A stretch of DNA of 64,000 bases, from the NCBI GenBank assembly GCA_020633655.1, contig JACKDF010000001.1, positions 558,001-622,000 of the forward strand, in the 5' to 3' direction. The translations under genes were made by a program, and so were the position numbers. Positions 50,451-61,000 of the stretch are shown here, one piece after another (positions within the stretch are counted from its first letter, which is position 1; every line of letters starts with the position of its first letter). This DNA comes from Deferribacteres bacterium. GTDB lineage: Bacteria; Zhuqueibacterota; Zhuqueibacteria; Zhuqueibacterales; Geothermadaptataceae. The notes below the pieces were generated by a model. It searched no databases and was not told the DNA's origin. It worked only from the letters and a program-made list of their open reading frames with translations.

Positions 50451-51998
50451 TTAAAGCTGTTCAGAAATGCTTTTTGCTTGAAGAAATAATTGCAAGTAAT
50501 CACTTCCACCAGCTTTGCTGTCCGTACCCGACATATTAAAACCGCCAAAGGGATGTACATCGACCAACGCCCCGGTGCACTTACGGTTTATATAGAGATT
50601 ACCAACATGGAACTCCCTTTTCGCGCGTGCGACCTTCGCTTTATTGCGTGAAAAGAATGCCCCTGTTAAACCATAGATAGTGTTGTTCGCCACCTTCATG
50701 GCTTCATCCATGCCTTTCACCTTGATTACGGCGAGGACCGGGCCAAAAATTTCTTCCTGGGCGATAACCGCATGCGGTGCGATATCCTTGATTATTGTTG
50801 GTTTGATGAAGTATCCCTTACTGTCATCACCCTCACCACCTGCTATGAGTTTGCCTTCTTTTTTACCAATTTCAATATACTTGAAGATGCTGTCGAAGGA
50901 TGCCTTATTAATGACTGCACCCATATAATTTTCAGGGTCACTCACATCACCAATCGTCAACTCATTCGTCTTTTCAACGATGAGATTACAGAATTCATCG
51001 TAAATGCTTTCATCGACAATCACTCGGGAACAAGCAGAGCATTTTTGTCCCTGGAAACCAAATGCAGCCGCAACCGTCCCGGTTGCTGCCGCCTCAATAT
51101 CGGCTTCACTATCGACAACGATGCCGTCTTTTCCACCCATTTCAGCAACGACGCGTTTAATCCAGATTTGTCCTTCAGAGGGTTCTGCTGCAAGACGATT
51201 AATGCGCAAACCAACTTCCATAGAACCTGTAAATGCGATAAAGCGCGTTTTCGGGTGTTGTACAATATAATCACCAATTTCACTGCCCGAACCCGGAACG
51301 AAGTTCAAAACACCTTTTGGAATGCCTGCTTCTTCCATTATTTCCATCAAACAATAACCTGTGCATGGTGCATCGGAGGAAGGTTTGAGCAGAACTGCGT
51401 TACCAGTAACGATTGATGCGCTTGTCATTCCGACGAGAATGGCGTTAGGAAAATTCCACGGCGGAATAACAGCACCTACGCCAAGCGGAATATAAATCAA
51501 TTTATTGAATTCGCCCTCTGTATCTGTCAGTGGCTGACGTTCGCTTAAACGCAGCATCTCACGTCCGTAAAAATCAAGAAAATCAATGGCTTCTGCGGTA
51601 TCTGCATCGGCTTCGACCCAGTTTTTGGAAGTTTCATAAACCATCCATGCGTTGAGCTCGAAGCGACGGCGACGCATAATATTGGCAGCTTTCAGAAGCA
51701 AGATGCTCCGCTCCTCAGGATCAAAATATTTCCACTCCTCAAAGGCTTTTAAAGCCGCTGACATCGCCAGATCGATTTCTTTCTTACCAGCTTTGTGAAA
51801 TGAACCAACTACCTGATCTTTTCTGGCAGGGTTATAGGATTTTAGAAGCTTACCCGTTTTAACATCTTCCCCGTTAATTCGTAACGGATATTCACGGTTA
51901 AACTGGGTTTGTACATAGGCGAGAGCGTCCTCCATTTTCTTCCTGTTTTCCACCACAGTGAAATCGAGAACTGGTTCGTTGCGGAATGTTCCAACCAT
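50451..51998 (-). CDS. 1-pyrroline-5-carboxylate dehydrogenase (RocA/PruA type)
   Basis: A 515-residue aldehyde dehydrogenase, the usual length of the stand-alone RocA type; GTGGAG precedes the ATG. Motifs: VGAVIPPWNFPNAI (nucleotide site), GNAVLLKPSSDAP, FTGSMEVG, VAEMGGKDGIVVDSEAD (general-base Glu), FGFQGQKCSACSR (catalytic Cys), EEIFGPVLAV, FGGFNMSGTDSKAGG near the C-terminus, the last being typical for P5C dehydrogenases. Reaction: L-glutamate 5-semialdehyde + NAD+ to L-glutamate, the second step of proline breakdown. No proline dehydrogenase domain or gene is nearby. Confidence 0.93.
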   Translation of the reverse strand: MVGTFRNEPVLDFTVVENRKKMEDALAYVQTQFNREYPLRINGEDVKTGKLLKSYNPARKDQVVGSFHKAGKKEIDLAMSAALKAFEEWKYFDPEERSILLLKAANIMRRRRFELNAWMVYETSKNWVEADADTAEAIDFLDFYGREMLRLSERQPLTDTEGEFNKLIYIPLGVGAVIPPWNFPNAILVGMTSASIVTGNAVLLKPSSDAPCTGYCLMEIMEEAGIPKGVLNFVPGSGSEIGDYIVQHPKTRFIAFTGSMEVGLRINRLAAEPSEGQIWIKRVVAEMGGKDGIVVDSEADIEAAATGTVAAAFGFQGQKCSACSRVIVDESIYDEFCNLIVEKTNELTIGDVSDPENYMGAVINKASFDSIFKYIEIGKKEGKLIAGGEGDDSKGYFIKPTIIKDIAPHAVIAQEEIFGPVLAVIKVKGMDEAMKVANNTIYGLTGAFFSRNKAKVARAKREFHVGNLYINRKCTGALVDVHPFGGFNMSGTDSKAGGSDYLQLFLQAKSISEQL

Positions 51999-52242
51999 AT
52001 TTTACTCCACTTTTTTTGATTCGATGACCTGATGATAAGCCATTTTCATAAGGCCACTTTATATTAATTTATCTGGTTTTTCCGTATCCTTTATACTTTC
52101 ACTACTATTTTTTCCAATCTGTTGTTTATAAAAAATTGTTTGCACAGGTTATTGCCAACGGTATGTTTCTGTCCAGTTATTTGCTTTTAATCCAAAACAC
52201 AAAATTTTGAAATGCAACCGGGAAAATTCGTTTAACCTGCTT

Positions 52243-53145
52243 TCAATCAACTTTATATCCGTGTTGCGCTATATCCAATATAAGGATTTTTGCCGTGTAA
52301 TCAAGTTCTTGCACAACTTGCATCATCGCATTTCCAATTTTTTCATGTCCATCACTAGACAAGGCGACGATGGTTGAACCCGAACCGCTTAAAAATGCAG
52401 CATGCGCACCTGCTTTATATGCTCCGGCCAGAATCGCATCAAAGCCAGGAATGAGCTTTTTACGAAACGGTTGATGCAACATATCTTTGGAAGCCTCCCT
52501 AAGCAGATCGAAGCGGCCTGTTGCCATGGCCGCGGTAAAAAGTGACGCACGTTGTACATTGTTCACAGCAACTTTAAATGGCACCTCATTTGGTAATAAC
52601 GTACGCGCTTCCTTTGTTAAAATCTCAATCTCCGGAATTATCGCCACGGCTTTCAGTTCTCCGGGTGGAAGGATCTGGCATGAAAACAGTTTTTCGTTGG
52701 CCAGGCAGCCAACGGTTAGCCCACCATAACAGGATGCACTCACATTTTCCGGATGCCCCTCAATTCGCGTGGCGATTTCTGCAAGTTGGTCTCGGGAAAG
52801 TGAGCCGTTATTGAGTTCATTCGCAATCACAAGTCCAGCCACAACAGCTGAACCACTTGAGCCCAAACCGCGAGACAGCGGGATTTCTGAACTTATATTT
52901 AAAAGTAGCGGCTGAGGTGTCACACCAACAATTTCACAACTCTCACGATAAATTTTATAAATATAATTGCTTTCATCACGAGGCAAATAATCTTTGCCTT
53001 CACCCGTCAATGATATTTCTGTTTTATCTGTAGCTGTGGAGACATCTACATCGAGAAAAAGCTGCAAAGCCAAACCCAACGTATCGAATCCAGGCCCCAG
53101 GTTGGAAGTTGAACACGGAACTTTAATTTTAAATTGTTTATCCAT
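52243..53145 (-). CDS. thrB: Homoserine kinase
   Basis: A 300-residue GHMP kinase of normal length. N-terminal VPCSTSNLGPGFDTLGLAL is the homoserine-kinase signature; the ATP-binding loop is IPLSRGLGSSGSAVVAG; motif 3 is AAFLSGSGSTIVAL near the C-terminus. Reaction: ATP-dependent phosphorylation of L-homoserine to O-phosphohomoserine in threonine synthesis. It lies 66 bases after pyrF on the same strand, so the two are probably transcribed together although their pathways differ. No thrA or thrC is in the window. Confidence 0.95.
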   Translation of the reverse strand: MDKQFKIKVPCSTSNLGPGFDTLGLALQLFLDVDVSTATDKTEISLTGEGKDYLPRDESNYIYKIYRESCEIVGVTPQPLLLNISSEIPLSRGLGSSGSAVVAGLVIANELNNGSLSRDQLAEIATRIEGHPENVSASCYGGLTVGCLANEKLFSCQILPPGELKAVAIIPEIEILTKEARTLLPNEVPFKVAVNNVQRASLFTAAMATGRFDLLREASKDMLHQPFRKKLIPGFDAILAGAYKAGAHAAFLSGSGSTIVALSSDGHEKIGNAMMQVVQELDYTAKILILDIAQHGYKVD

Positions 53146-53211
53146 ATCAATAAAATCTATAAATCTGCGTTTTCACGGTGTCTCATTTGGTATAGCTGGT
53201 TTTGCCAGGTG

Positions 53212-54030
53212 CTATACAAAAACATGTTTCATTAACTGCTGCAATCTTCTTGCTTCCTGCGCCGCCGCTTCGGCAAAATCATCACCATCACTTGCATAAA
53301 GTATGCTCCGGGATGCGGAGAGAAATCCATTGGTATCTCCCAAATTTTGCAGAACAACTTCCACCGATCCCCCCTGAGCGCCGATTCCCGGAATAAGGAA
53401 TGTCAAACTTGGGGCGACATTTCGAATTTCACGGAATTGTTGTGGTTTGGTTGCTCCAACGACCAGGCCGCAATTTCCGGCTTCATTCCATGACTCAACT
53501 TTTTCCGCGATATAGGAGTACAACGGGCGTAAATTCTGATTATAATATTGGAAATCGGCCGCGCCGGCGTTAGAAGTTAATCCAAGAAAAAAAACAAACT
53601 TATCATGCCATTGCACAAAGGGTTCTGCACTATCCCAACCCATGTATGGATTTACCGTAACAGCATCAAAACCCAGCTGTTTGAAAAGTGCCTCGGCATA
53701 GTGCCTGGCGCTGTTTCCAATATCACCGCGCTTGGCATCAGCGATGGACAAACAATCTTCGGGGATTTCTGCAACCAGCTGTTCGATCGTTTGCCAACCG
53801 GAAGCGCCGAAACGTTCAAAAAAAGCAAAATTGATTTTATACGCAGCAGCAAATGGGGCTGTCGCCTCAATTATTGTACGGCAGAACAAAAACAACGCAT
53901 CCGGATCTTTTTTTAATTCAATGGGAAATTTTTCCACCTCCGGATCGAGGCCAACACAAAGCAAACTTTTCTTTGCGTTTTTAATTTGATCAAATCGATT
54001 TCTAAACTTCAAAGACGGCAGACTCCTCAT
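53212..54030 (-). CDS. pyrF: Orotidine 5'-phosphate decarboxylase (PyrF type 2)
   Basis: 272 residues, the length of the longer bacterial PyrF group. Motifs: LLCVGLDPEVEKFP, YKINFAFFERFGASG, SIADAKRGDIGNSARHYAEA (catalytic Lys/Asp network), TVNPYMGWDS, FLGLTSNAGA, IPGIGAQGG, SRSILYASDG (phosphate grip). Reaction: OMP to UMP + CO2, last step of pyrimidine synthesis. The start is uncertain: ATG 54030 lacks a ribosome binding site, while TTG 54012 has AGGAG nine bases upstream and would give MKFRNRFDQIKN. Divergent from the debranching-type gene. Confidence 0.94.
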   Translation of the reverse strand: MRSLPSLKFRNRFDQIKNAKKSLLCVGLDPEVEKFPIELKKDPDALFLFCRTIIEATAPFAAAYKINFAFFERFGASGWQTIEQLVAEIPEDCLSIADAKRGDIGNSARHYAEALFKQLGFDAVTVNPYMGWDSAEPFVQWHDKFVFFLGLTSNAGAADFQYYNQNLRPLYSYIAEKVESWNEAGNCGLVVGATKPQQFREIRNVAPSLTFLIPGIGAQGGSVEVVLQNLGDTNGFLSASRSILYASDGDDFAEAAAQEARRLQQLMKHVFV

Positions 54031-54198
54031 TTTTTGCAGTCAACATAGTAGCGTTTCTTTCCAAAAGAAGCAATAAAAATGGCTTTACTGTAGATTCAAC
54101 AACACATCGGTTCCTCTTCCATAGAGAAAAAATTCTTCATTTTGCAAAGAATCCGGTAAAAGTATTAAAATATAAATTCCAGGAATCAGGAGTAGACA

Positions 54199-56115
54199 TT
54201 GCTCGATAAAAAGTGGCTTCTAACCAATGGACTGGGCGGCTTTTGTCTCGATACTTTGCCGGGAGCACATGATGTGTCGCGCCATCTTTTTTATTTGCCT
54301 CTAAAACCCCCTATACACACTCAGGCCATTCTTCACCGTTTGCATGATGCTGTAAGCTGGCAAGGCAACTGGGAACCAATCTGTTATTCGCGGCCCGGTG
54401 AAAAACTTTGGGAAATCAAACTCGATTTAAAAGACGGCTTGCCGGTTTATACTTGTGCCAATCCCTTTTTCTCAATAGAAAAAATCCTTTTCATGATTCC
54501 CGGTCACAATGCTTTATTTATTTCCTATAAATTATCACAAACCAGCCACGAAATTGCCATTCGGCTGCGACCATCTCTTTACCTTCCCGATGGACCGGAA
54601 GCTTTTAAAGACTGGCGCCAGGTACAGGAAAGCAATGAAATGGGGACGGTGTTTCATCTCAGTGATAATGGAGGCAAAAAGCTGTTTTTCCAGAGTGATG
54701 GAGCAATGGAAATAATCGAATCCAGAAACTGGATTTACGAGGAGAACCAGGAATCGCCCACACTTTATTGTCCGTATGCTTACACTACTTTTTTGCAAAG
54801 CAATCAGCCTGTGACCTTTCGTATCGGCCTGGATTACGATGCCAGTTTCAGTGGTGAAACATTGCTCAAAGGTGAAATCGATCGAAGGGAAATGATCCGG
54901 CTCTTTGCTGCAAAAAAAACCGGAAACGATCTCATATCCTCGCTTGCCGTTTCTGCAACAAACTTTGTTGTTGAAGTAGCTACGCAAAAAAAGCGGAAAA
55001 ATCGTGTGCTCGTCACACATTTCCCCGATCCCGAAATCAAGATATCCGAAATACTGAAGTCCATTCTTGGTTTGTATTTATGCACGGGCAATACAGCCCT
55101 GTCAAGAAACATATTGCAAGGCTTGCGACAAAATGCGGTGAATGGGGTTCTCCAGCAAGTTACCGATGCAAGTGAAAATGGCTTTGGAGCAGAAGATGGG
55201 TTATGGTATTGTAATGCGGTATTCACCCATTGGCTTGTGGAAAAAGACGATAATTTTCTGGCAGATGAATACCCGTTTTTGTTGAGCATCCTGAATGCAT
55301 ATCTGCAAAACAGTGTACTCGGCTGTCACTTTGATGAGCGTGACGGTTTACTTATAATGGATAAATGCGCGCACAATCTCAATAACAACGGCACAATTCG
55401 CTGGAAAACTGCGCAACAATCCGGGAAGCATGTAGAAATTCAGGCTCTATTTTACAATGCTTTGTGTATCGTGCTCGATATCGCCTCCCGGTTCAATAAA
55501 AAAGACGGTATGCGAAAATTGGAAGACATGCATACCAGCTTTCGCAAAAATTTTCTCAATTTATTCTGGCTTAGCGACCAGGGACATCTCGCGGAATACG
55601 TAAACGGAAATCACATCGACAAACGATTTGGGGCATCCCAGTTACTGGCTCTTGCATTGCCTTTTTCTGCACTCACAGCAAAGAAAGCCAAGTCCATTCT
55701 CGATCATGCAAAAAATAAATTATGCACACCTTTTGGAGTGAGGACACTCGACAAATCCCATCCGGCTTACCTTGGGCAAAAATTTAATCCACAACAGCAC
55801 GCTGAATTATTTGAAAATCAGGGACATCTTTCGCTTTGGGCAACAAAATTATTTGTAGTCGCATCCCTAAAAACCGGTGATAAAAGCGAAAATCTCATCC
55901 ACTTATTCACAAATTTATTTGAAGAGGCAATCAAGAATGGAGATTCTTACTTTGCTGAAAAACGCTCTGGTGATCATCCATACGAACCCGTTGATGAAGG
56001 CGCCTCCATCACCGCTTCGGCATCGTTAATGGAGGTATTATACGCTCTCAGGATTGATGATCAATTGAAATTTGACCTTTCCGGTGGTGAAAAAAGCGAG
56101 GAATCCGAATCCTGA
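54199..56115 (+). CDS. Glycogen-debranching-type enzyme (amylo-alpha-1,6-glucosidase-like)
   Basis: 638 residues with a TTG start at 54199; CAGGAG lies seven bases upstream and the frame begins LDKKWLLTNGLGGF, the typical start of this family (EWLVTNGLGGY). N-terminal beta-sandwich domain to about residue 270, then an (alpha/alpha)6 barrel: ENGFGAEDGLWYCNAVFTHW, QQSGKHVEIQALFYNALCIV, FGASQLLALALPFSAL, LCTPFGVRTL. Known role: cleavage of alpha-1,6 branches in glycogen or storage glucan. Several usually strict motifs are altered: the DASLWF region reads EDGLWY and the YHQGTVWPW region reads ENQGHLSLW, so substrate or activity may differ. No other glycogen genes are nearby. Confidence 0.82.
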   Translation: MLDKKWLLTNGLGGFCLDTLPGAHDVSRHLFYLPLKPPIHTQAILHRLHDAVSWQGNWEPICYSRPGEKLWEIKLDLKDGLPVYTCANPFFSIEKILFMIPGHNALFISYKLSQTSHEIAIRLRPSLYLPDGPEAFKDWRQVQESNEMGTVFHLSDNGGKKLFFQSDGAMEIIESRNWIYEENQESPTLYCPYAYTTFLQSNQPVTFRIGLDYDASFSGETLLKGEIDRREMIRLFAAKKTGNDLISSLAVSATNFVVEVATQKKRKNRVLVTHFPDPEIKISEILKSILGLYLCTGNTALSRNILQGLRQNAVNGVLQQVTDASENGFGAEDGLWYCNAVFTHWLVEKDDNFLADEYPFLLSILNAYLQNSVLGCHFDERDGLLIMDKCAHNLNNNGTIRWKTAQQSGKHVEIQALFYNALCIVLDIASRFNKKDGMRKLEDMHTSFRKNFLNLFWLSDQGHLAEYVNGNHIDKRFGASQLLALALPFSALTAKKAKSILDHAKNKLCTPFGVRTLDKSHPAYLGQKFNPQQHAELFENQGHLSLWATKLFVVASLKTGDKSENLIHLFTNLFEEAIKNGDSYFAEKRSGDHPYEPVDEGASITASASLMEVLYALRIDDQLKFDLSGGEKSEESES

Positions 56116-56587
56116 TATAGGCATTTCAATTCAATATAGTGAATGAGTCCTGTCTTTTACCTACCTAGTAAAGCCACAAAGCTAAACATTTATCTTGTGA
56201 GTCTGGTTCTATTTTTTGCAAATTCTCAGGCTAGTTTACCGCAAAAGTAGCGATGTAAAGTGATCGGTGGTTGAATGCTTTAAACGTTTTTATCCTATCC
56301 ATTAATTTCCATCTAATTTTAGCCATTCTTTGAACGATTGGTACAAAAATTTGTCTTGCAAGACGCGCCATTGTTTGCTATACAAATCGTGAAACTTTTT
56401 TGGGAGTTTTGCATTCTAAATTGAGGGAATCCGTTCGGCAACCCGATTTGTTGTATCAATCACTTATTTTTAGACAAATAAAAATTCTTTTATTTTCCCA
56501 CAATCTGCTTGCAACAACTCCTGCTGCCTGTCGTATGCCGACTCGTATTGGGAAATATCAGCAAATTAAAACTAAGGAACAGCACAA
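56116..56587. other. Intergenic, no gene seen
   Basis: About 470 AT-rich bases before the efflux locus. A 63-codon frame at 56400 has no ribosome binding site or recognisable product. TAAGGAAC before 56588 is the ribosome binding site of the adaptor gene. Confidence 0.4.
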
Positions 56588-57712
56588 ATGAACGTAAGAG
56601 TTCGGTTTTTACTTTATGCATTGGCAATCACATTCGGCCTGATGCAAATGAATTGTAGTCAACAAGATGCACACAGCGAAGAAAAAGACAAAACAGCGAC
56701 TGCAAAGGCAGACACCACCGCTGGCGATGCAACAAAAAAAGAAGAGAAAAAAGATGCAGCGGAAGATCTCATCCCGGTTGAAGTGACAACTTTGAGACAA
56801 GGAGAAATCTCTTCCTTCATCCTTTTAAGTTCCAACCTCGAAACCGAACGCATGGCAGATGTTTACTCCCGTGTTCAGGGCGTTGTTGAAAAAATTCTGG
56901 TTGAAGAGGGGCAAACCGTCTCGAAGGGACAAATCCTTGCAACACTGGAAGCAGATGAGTATGAACTCGCATCGCAAAGAGCCCTGGTTGATTTCCACAA
57001 GCAGGAAAGTATTTTTGAACGTGCTGAACAAATGCACGCCAAAAAACTCTTCAGCAACGAGGAATTTGAACAGGCAAAATTCACCAAAGAAAGCGCAGAG
57101 ATTGCTTACAAGCAGGCCAAACTCAATCTTGATTACACACGCATAGAGTCGCCAATTTCCGGTGTGGTTGGTGAACGCCTCGTTCGCGTCGGAGATCGTG
57201 TTCAACCTTCGGCTAAACTTTTTGCAGTGGTGAATACAGAAGAAATAATTGCCGTAATCCATGTTCCGGAAAAAGAAATCGGTCGCATTCGTATCGGTCA
57301 GGAAGCATTCGTCATGTCCGACCATCTCGCCAACCATCAGTTTTTAGGCAAAGTCAAACGCGTCAGCCCCGTCGTCGATCCACAAAGCGGAACATTTAAG
57401 GTCACCATTGGCATAAACAACAAATCGAACAAATTGCGCCCGGGTATGTTTATCAACGTGCATGTAATAACCGAAACCCACATGGATGCCGTACTTGTAC
57501 CGAAGCCTGCGATCGTTTACGAGAATGAGAACATGAATGTATTTGTGGTACGCGACAGTATCGCTCATAAAGCGGTTCTCAATGCTGGTTTTCAAAATTA
57601 CGAATTCGTCGAAGCGCTAAACGGGTTGGAACCAGGCGATCAAATAATTATTGTGGGTCAATCCGGTTTGAAGGACCAGACAAAAGTTAAAGTTGTATCG
57701 GAACGTTCGTAA
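56588..57712 (+). CDS. RND efflux periplasmic adaptor (membrane fusion) lipoprotein
   Basis: A 374-residue protein. Lipoprotein-like N-terminus (ALAITFGLMQMNCSQQ), then a Lys/Asp/Ala low-complexity linker (residues about 30-62). The adaptor domains follow: lipoyl/barrel-sandwich half (VYSRVQGVVEKILVEEGQTV), alpha-helical hairpin (about 125-185), second lipoyl half (LDYTRIESPISGVVGERLVR, GDRVQPSAKLFAVVN), beta-barrel (FLGKVKRVSPVVDPQSGTFK, LRPGMFINVHV) and membrane-proximal domain (VEALNGLEPGDQIIIVGQSG). Role: couples an RND pump in the inner membrane to an outer-membrane channel. The two permease genes follow, but a terminator hairpin and a repeat lie between. No TolC-type gene is seen. Confidence 0.92.
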   Translation: MNVRVRFLLYALAITFGLMQMNCSQQDAHSEEKDKTATAKADTTAGDATKKEEKKDAAEDLIPVEVTTLRQGEISSFILLSSNLETERMADVYSRVQGVVEKILVEEGQTVSKGQILATLEADEYELASQRALVDFHKQESIFERAEQMHAKKLFSNEEFEQAKFTKESAEIAYKQAKLNLDYTRIESPISGVVGERLVRVGDRVQPSAKLFAVVNTEEIIAVIHVPEKEIGRIRIGQEAFVMSDHLANHQFLGKVKRVSPVVDPQSGTFKVTIGINNKSNKLRPGMFINVHVITETHMDAVLVPKPAIVYENENMNVFVVRDSIAHKAVLNAGFQNYEFVEALNGLEPGDQIIIVGQSGLKDQTKVKVVSERS

Positions 57713-57730
57713 ATATAAATCTTTAATACC

Positions 57731-57795
57731 AAAAAAGCGGAGCAGAATTCAGAAGAACTTCTGATCAATCCGCGTGATTCCTGCTCCGCTTTTTT
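57731..57795 (+). terminator. Terminator hairpin after the adaptor gene
   Basis: AAAAAAGCGGAGCAG (57731-57745) pairs perfectly over 15 bp with CTGCTCCGCTTTTTT (57781-57795); the 35-base loop contains a small hairpin (AGAAG/CTTCT). It ends in a T-run. Expected to reduce readthrough from the adaptor into the permease genes. Confidence 0.85.
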
Positions 57796-57885
57796 GTATG
57801 TATCCCCCACATTCCAATTAAATCATCAACAGAATTTATGAATTTATACAGTAAATCGAGGAATCGATTACAACGAAAAGCAGAG

Positions 57886-57970
57886 TCTGCTTTATTCATA
57901 AACGGCAAACATGAGCACGGGATATGCCATGCCCATCGTTCATTTTGCACATTGCATGAATAAAGCAGGA
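57886..57970 (-). repeat. 85-bp palindromic repeat, short form, inverted
   Basis: TCTGCTTTATTCATAAAC at the left and GCATGAATAAAGCAGG at the right, with GGGATATGCC in the centre. It aligns with the reverse complement of 36306-36390 (shared GCCCATCGTTCA). It lies between the adaptor terminator and the first permease gene. Confidence 0.78.
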
Positions 57971-58035
57971 AAGGTATTTTTAAAAATATTTTGGTACCCG
58001 ATTTTGTGACCACATATCACTTTACAGGTTGAAAC

Positions 58036-61000
58036 ATGACAAATAAACAAGGTAGTTTCTACAGTTTTACCACGTCCCGTCCAGTCGCGATTTTAATGAT
58101 CGTCATTGGCGTTTGTGTTTTTGGCTTTATCTCCTACAAGCAGTTGGCTGTTAATTTGATGCCCGACATTTCCTATCCTTCTCTCACCGTTCGCACGGAG
58201 TACGCTGGAACAGCTCCAGAGGAAATTGAAACCAGTATTTCGCGTCCGATTGAACAGGCTCTCGGTGTGGTAAACAATGTCGTGAGCATCAGTTCCATTT
58301 CCAAAGCTGGTCTTTCCGATGCCAAACTGGAATTCACCTGGGATACAGATATGAACCGTGCCACTTCTGATGTGCGCGAGAAACTGGACCAGGTATTTCT
58401 GCCGGATGAAGTAGAGCGCCCGCTCATTCTGCGCTATGATCCAACCCTCGATCCAATAATGCGCCTGGGATTATACGGTGACAAATCTTTGACGCGTATG
58501 CGTTACCGTGCAGAGGAAGGCATAAAACGGATTCTGGAGACAGTGCCTGGCGTTGCAGCGGTGAAAGTCAAGGGTGGTCTTGAAGAAGAAATCCGTGTTG
58601 AGCTGAACGAGCAAAAACTCACGCTCATCGGCATAGATATTCAGCAGGTTAAACAACGCCTTCAACAGGAAAACGTAAACCTGGCCGGCGGCAATTTAAA
58701 AGAAGGCGATACAGAATATCTCGTGCGCACGTTGAACGAATTTAAAACGGTTGATGAAATTGCTGACGTGGTTGTGGGCAATTACAATGACCGTGAAATC
58801 AAAGTTCAGGATATTGCCCGGGTAATTCGTACCAATAAAGAACGGGAAATCATCACCCGTATTAATGGCAAGGAAAGCGTTGAGATTGAAGTTTTTAAGG
58901 AAGCGGACGAAAACATCGTATCTGTTGCGGAACGCGTCAAGAACATCGTCTTTGGCACGCCAGAACAGCAGGCCTTTGTAAAAAATCTTCGTGAGCAGGA
59001 ACGAAAAGCAAAAGAGGAAAAGAAAGAAGACAAAGGAACTGAAAGTAAAGCCGAATCGACGAACGGTCAATCAAAACCAGCTGGTGGGCCTGGCAATGAT
59101 ATGCTCAAACTACGGATGACGAACTTCATCGCTTACGATTTACCTGACAGCACACAAATCGAAACCCTTTCAGACCAGTCTATTTTTATACAGAATTCTG
59201 TTGATGAAGTAAAAAGCACAGCTATCATCGGCGGTATCCTGGCAATCATCGTGTTATTCATCTTTTTAAGAAAATTCAGTGCAACAGTCATCATCGGTAT
59301 CGCTATTCCAATCTCTATTATCGCAACCTTCGCACCGATGAAAATTTTCGGCGTCTCCTTGAACATAATGTCCCTCGGTGGATTAGCGCTTGGAATTGGT
59401 ATGCTGGTGGACAACTCTATCGTTGTGCTGGAGAGCATCGCCCGCTGCCGCGATGAGGGGGACGACCTAATCAGGGCAACCATTCGCGGTGTAAGTGAAG
59501 TCGGTGGTGCCGTATTCGCTTCAACCCTGACCACAATTGCTGTATTTTTCCCCATTGTTTTCGTGGAAGGTGTGGCTGGGCAGATTTTCGGCGATATGGC
59601 ATTAACCGTTGTATTTTCATTGCTGGCATCCCTGGCAGTCGCTCTCTTTCTCATTCCGATGCTCTCCTCAAGAGATATGAATGCATTTGCTTCACAGTCG
59701 CGCTTGAATGAAATATTAAAGCGCAATATTCTATTTTTCAAATCGGAAGAAGAGTATCGCAAAGTTCTTGCACGTGGCAGCGAAGCTTCCATACAAGAAA
59801 AATTTGTCGCTGGTTTGAAAAATCTGGCACTAACTCCACTTTATTTGCTATTAAAAGTGGTAGAAATCGTTGCTGCGCTATTACTGGTTTTCCTGAAAGC
59901 ACTGGCCTTGCTTGTGCTGGTGATTTTCTCACCACTGGTTGCATTATTTTTCGTCTTCAGAAAGTCCGATTTTTCAATCAGTAGCAGCACCATCTCATTT
60001 GCAGAAAACCCTGTTTTCCTCAAAGCCAGTTTCGTGCAGGAAATTTGGGCATCGTTACTCGTTTTCGAAAGCATCAAAGTACTCTATGAGAGTTTTGCTG
60101 TTCGACGCCAAAAATTTAACGAAGGCTCGATCTGGAAAAAGATATGGCATACTTTCATGATGGCCCTACCAATTTTTGCGGTAATCAAATTTTTTGTTTA
60201 CTTTTTCCTGGAATTACTTGGCAAAGTCTTTCACTTATTATTTACACTATTCGCACTGCTCATCAAAGCTTTTGTCAACATAATCAAACTTATTTTTACA
60301 GTTCCAGCCCTAATCATCGTTACGCTGTTCAACATCATGTACGGATATCTTGAACGCACCTACCCCAGCATTTTAAAGAAATCACTGGATAATCACATTG
60401 CGGTTTTGGGTGGTGTAACCGTAGTTTTTTTCGTATGCGTTTTCCTGATCGGACCGCGTCTGGGTAGCGAACTCATTCCAGAAGTTCATCAGGGTGAGTT
60501 TAATCTCGAAGTCGCTTTGCCAGTCGGTACACCGGTGGAAAAAACCGATAACCGTATGATTGAAATTGAAAATTATATCAATGAACAAAATGGTGTTGCG
60601 AAGGTGGCTGCGGTCGCAGGAACCGATAAAACAGCAAATACCTCCAGCGAAGAAGGCGAACATACCTCAAAACTCACCATCACCGTGAAACGAGATCGTT
60701 CAATTGTCGACACCGAAGAAGAACTCATAACGGATTTGCGCAAGGAAATGGCAGGTTTATCCGGAATAACCTGGAAGGTATCGCGACCTGCGTTATTTAG
60801 CTTCAAAACGCCGGTTGAAGTTCAAGTCCATGGATACAATTTACAAAGACTGCAAGGCATCTCCCAGGAATTGGAAGAATCGCTGAAATCTATCCCGGGT
60901 TTATTCGATATTCGCTCCAATATTCAACGCGGCAATCCGGAAGTACAAATAATTTATAACCGGGCATTGTTGTCGAAATACGATCTCAACATTCGCAATG

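Noticed and set aside
50121..50489. 122-codon plus-strand frame
   Set aside because: TTG start without ribosome binding site, overlaps the end of the opposite-strand dehydrogenase gene, and composition is unlike the neighbouring genes.
52229..52250. AACCTGCTTTCAATCAA resembling the left arm of the 85-bp repeat
   Set aside because: Only about 11 bases match, the TTATTCAT motif is missing, and it overlaps the end of thrB.
59133..59792. 219-codon minus-strand frame inside the first RND permease gene
   Set aside because: Antisense shadow of a strongly conserved coding region; no ribosome binding site or family match.
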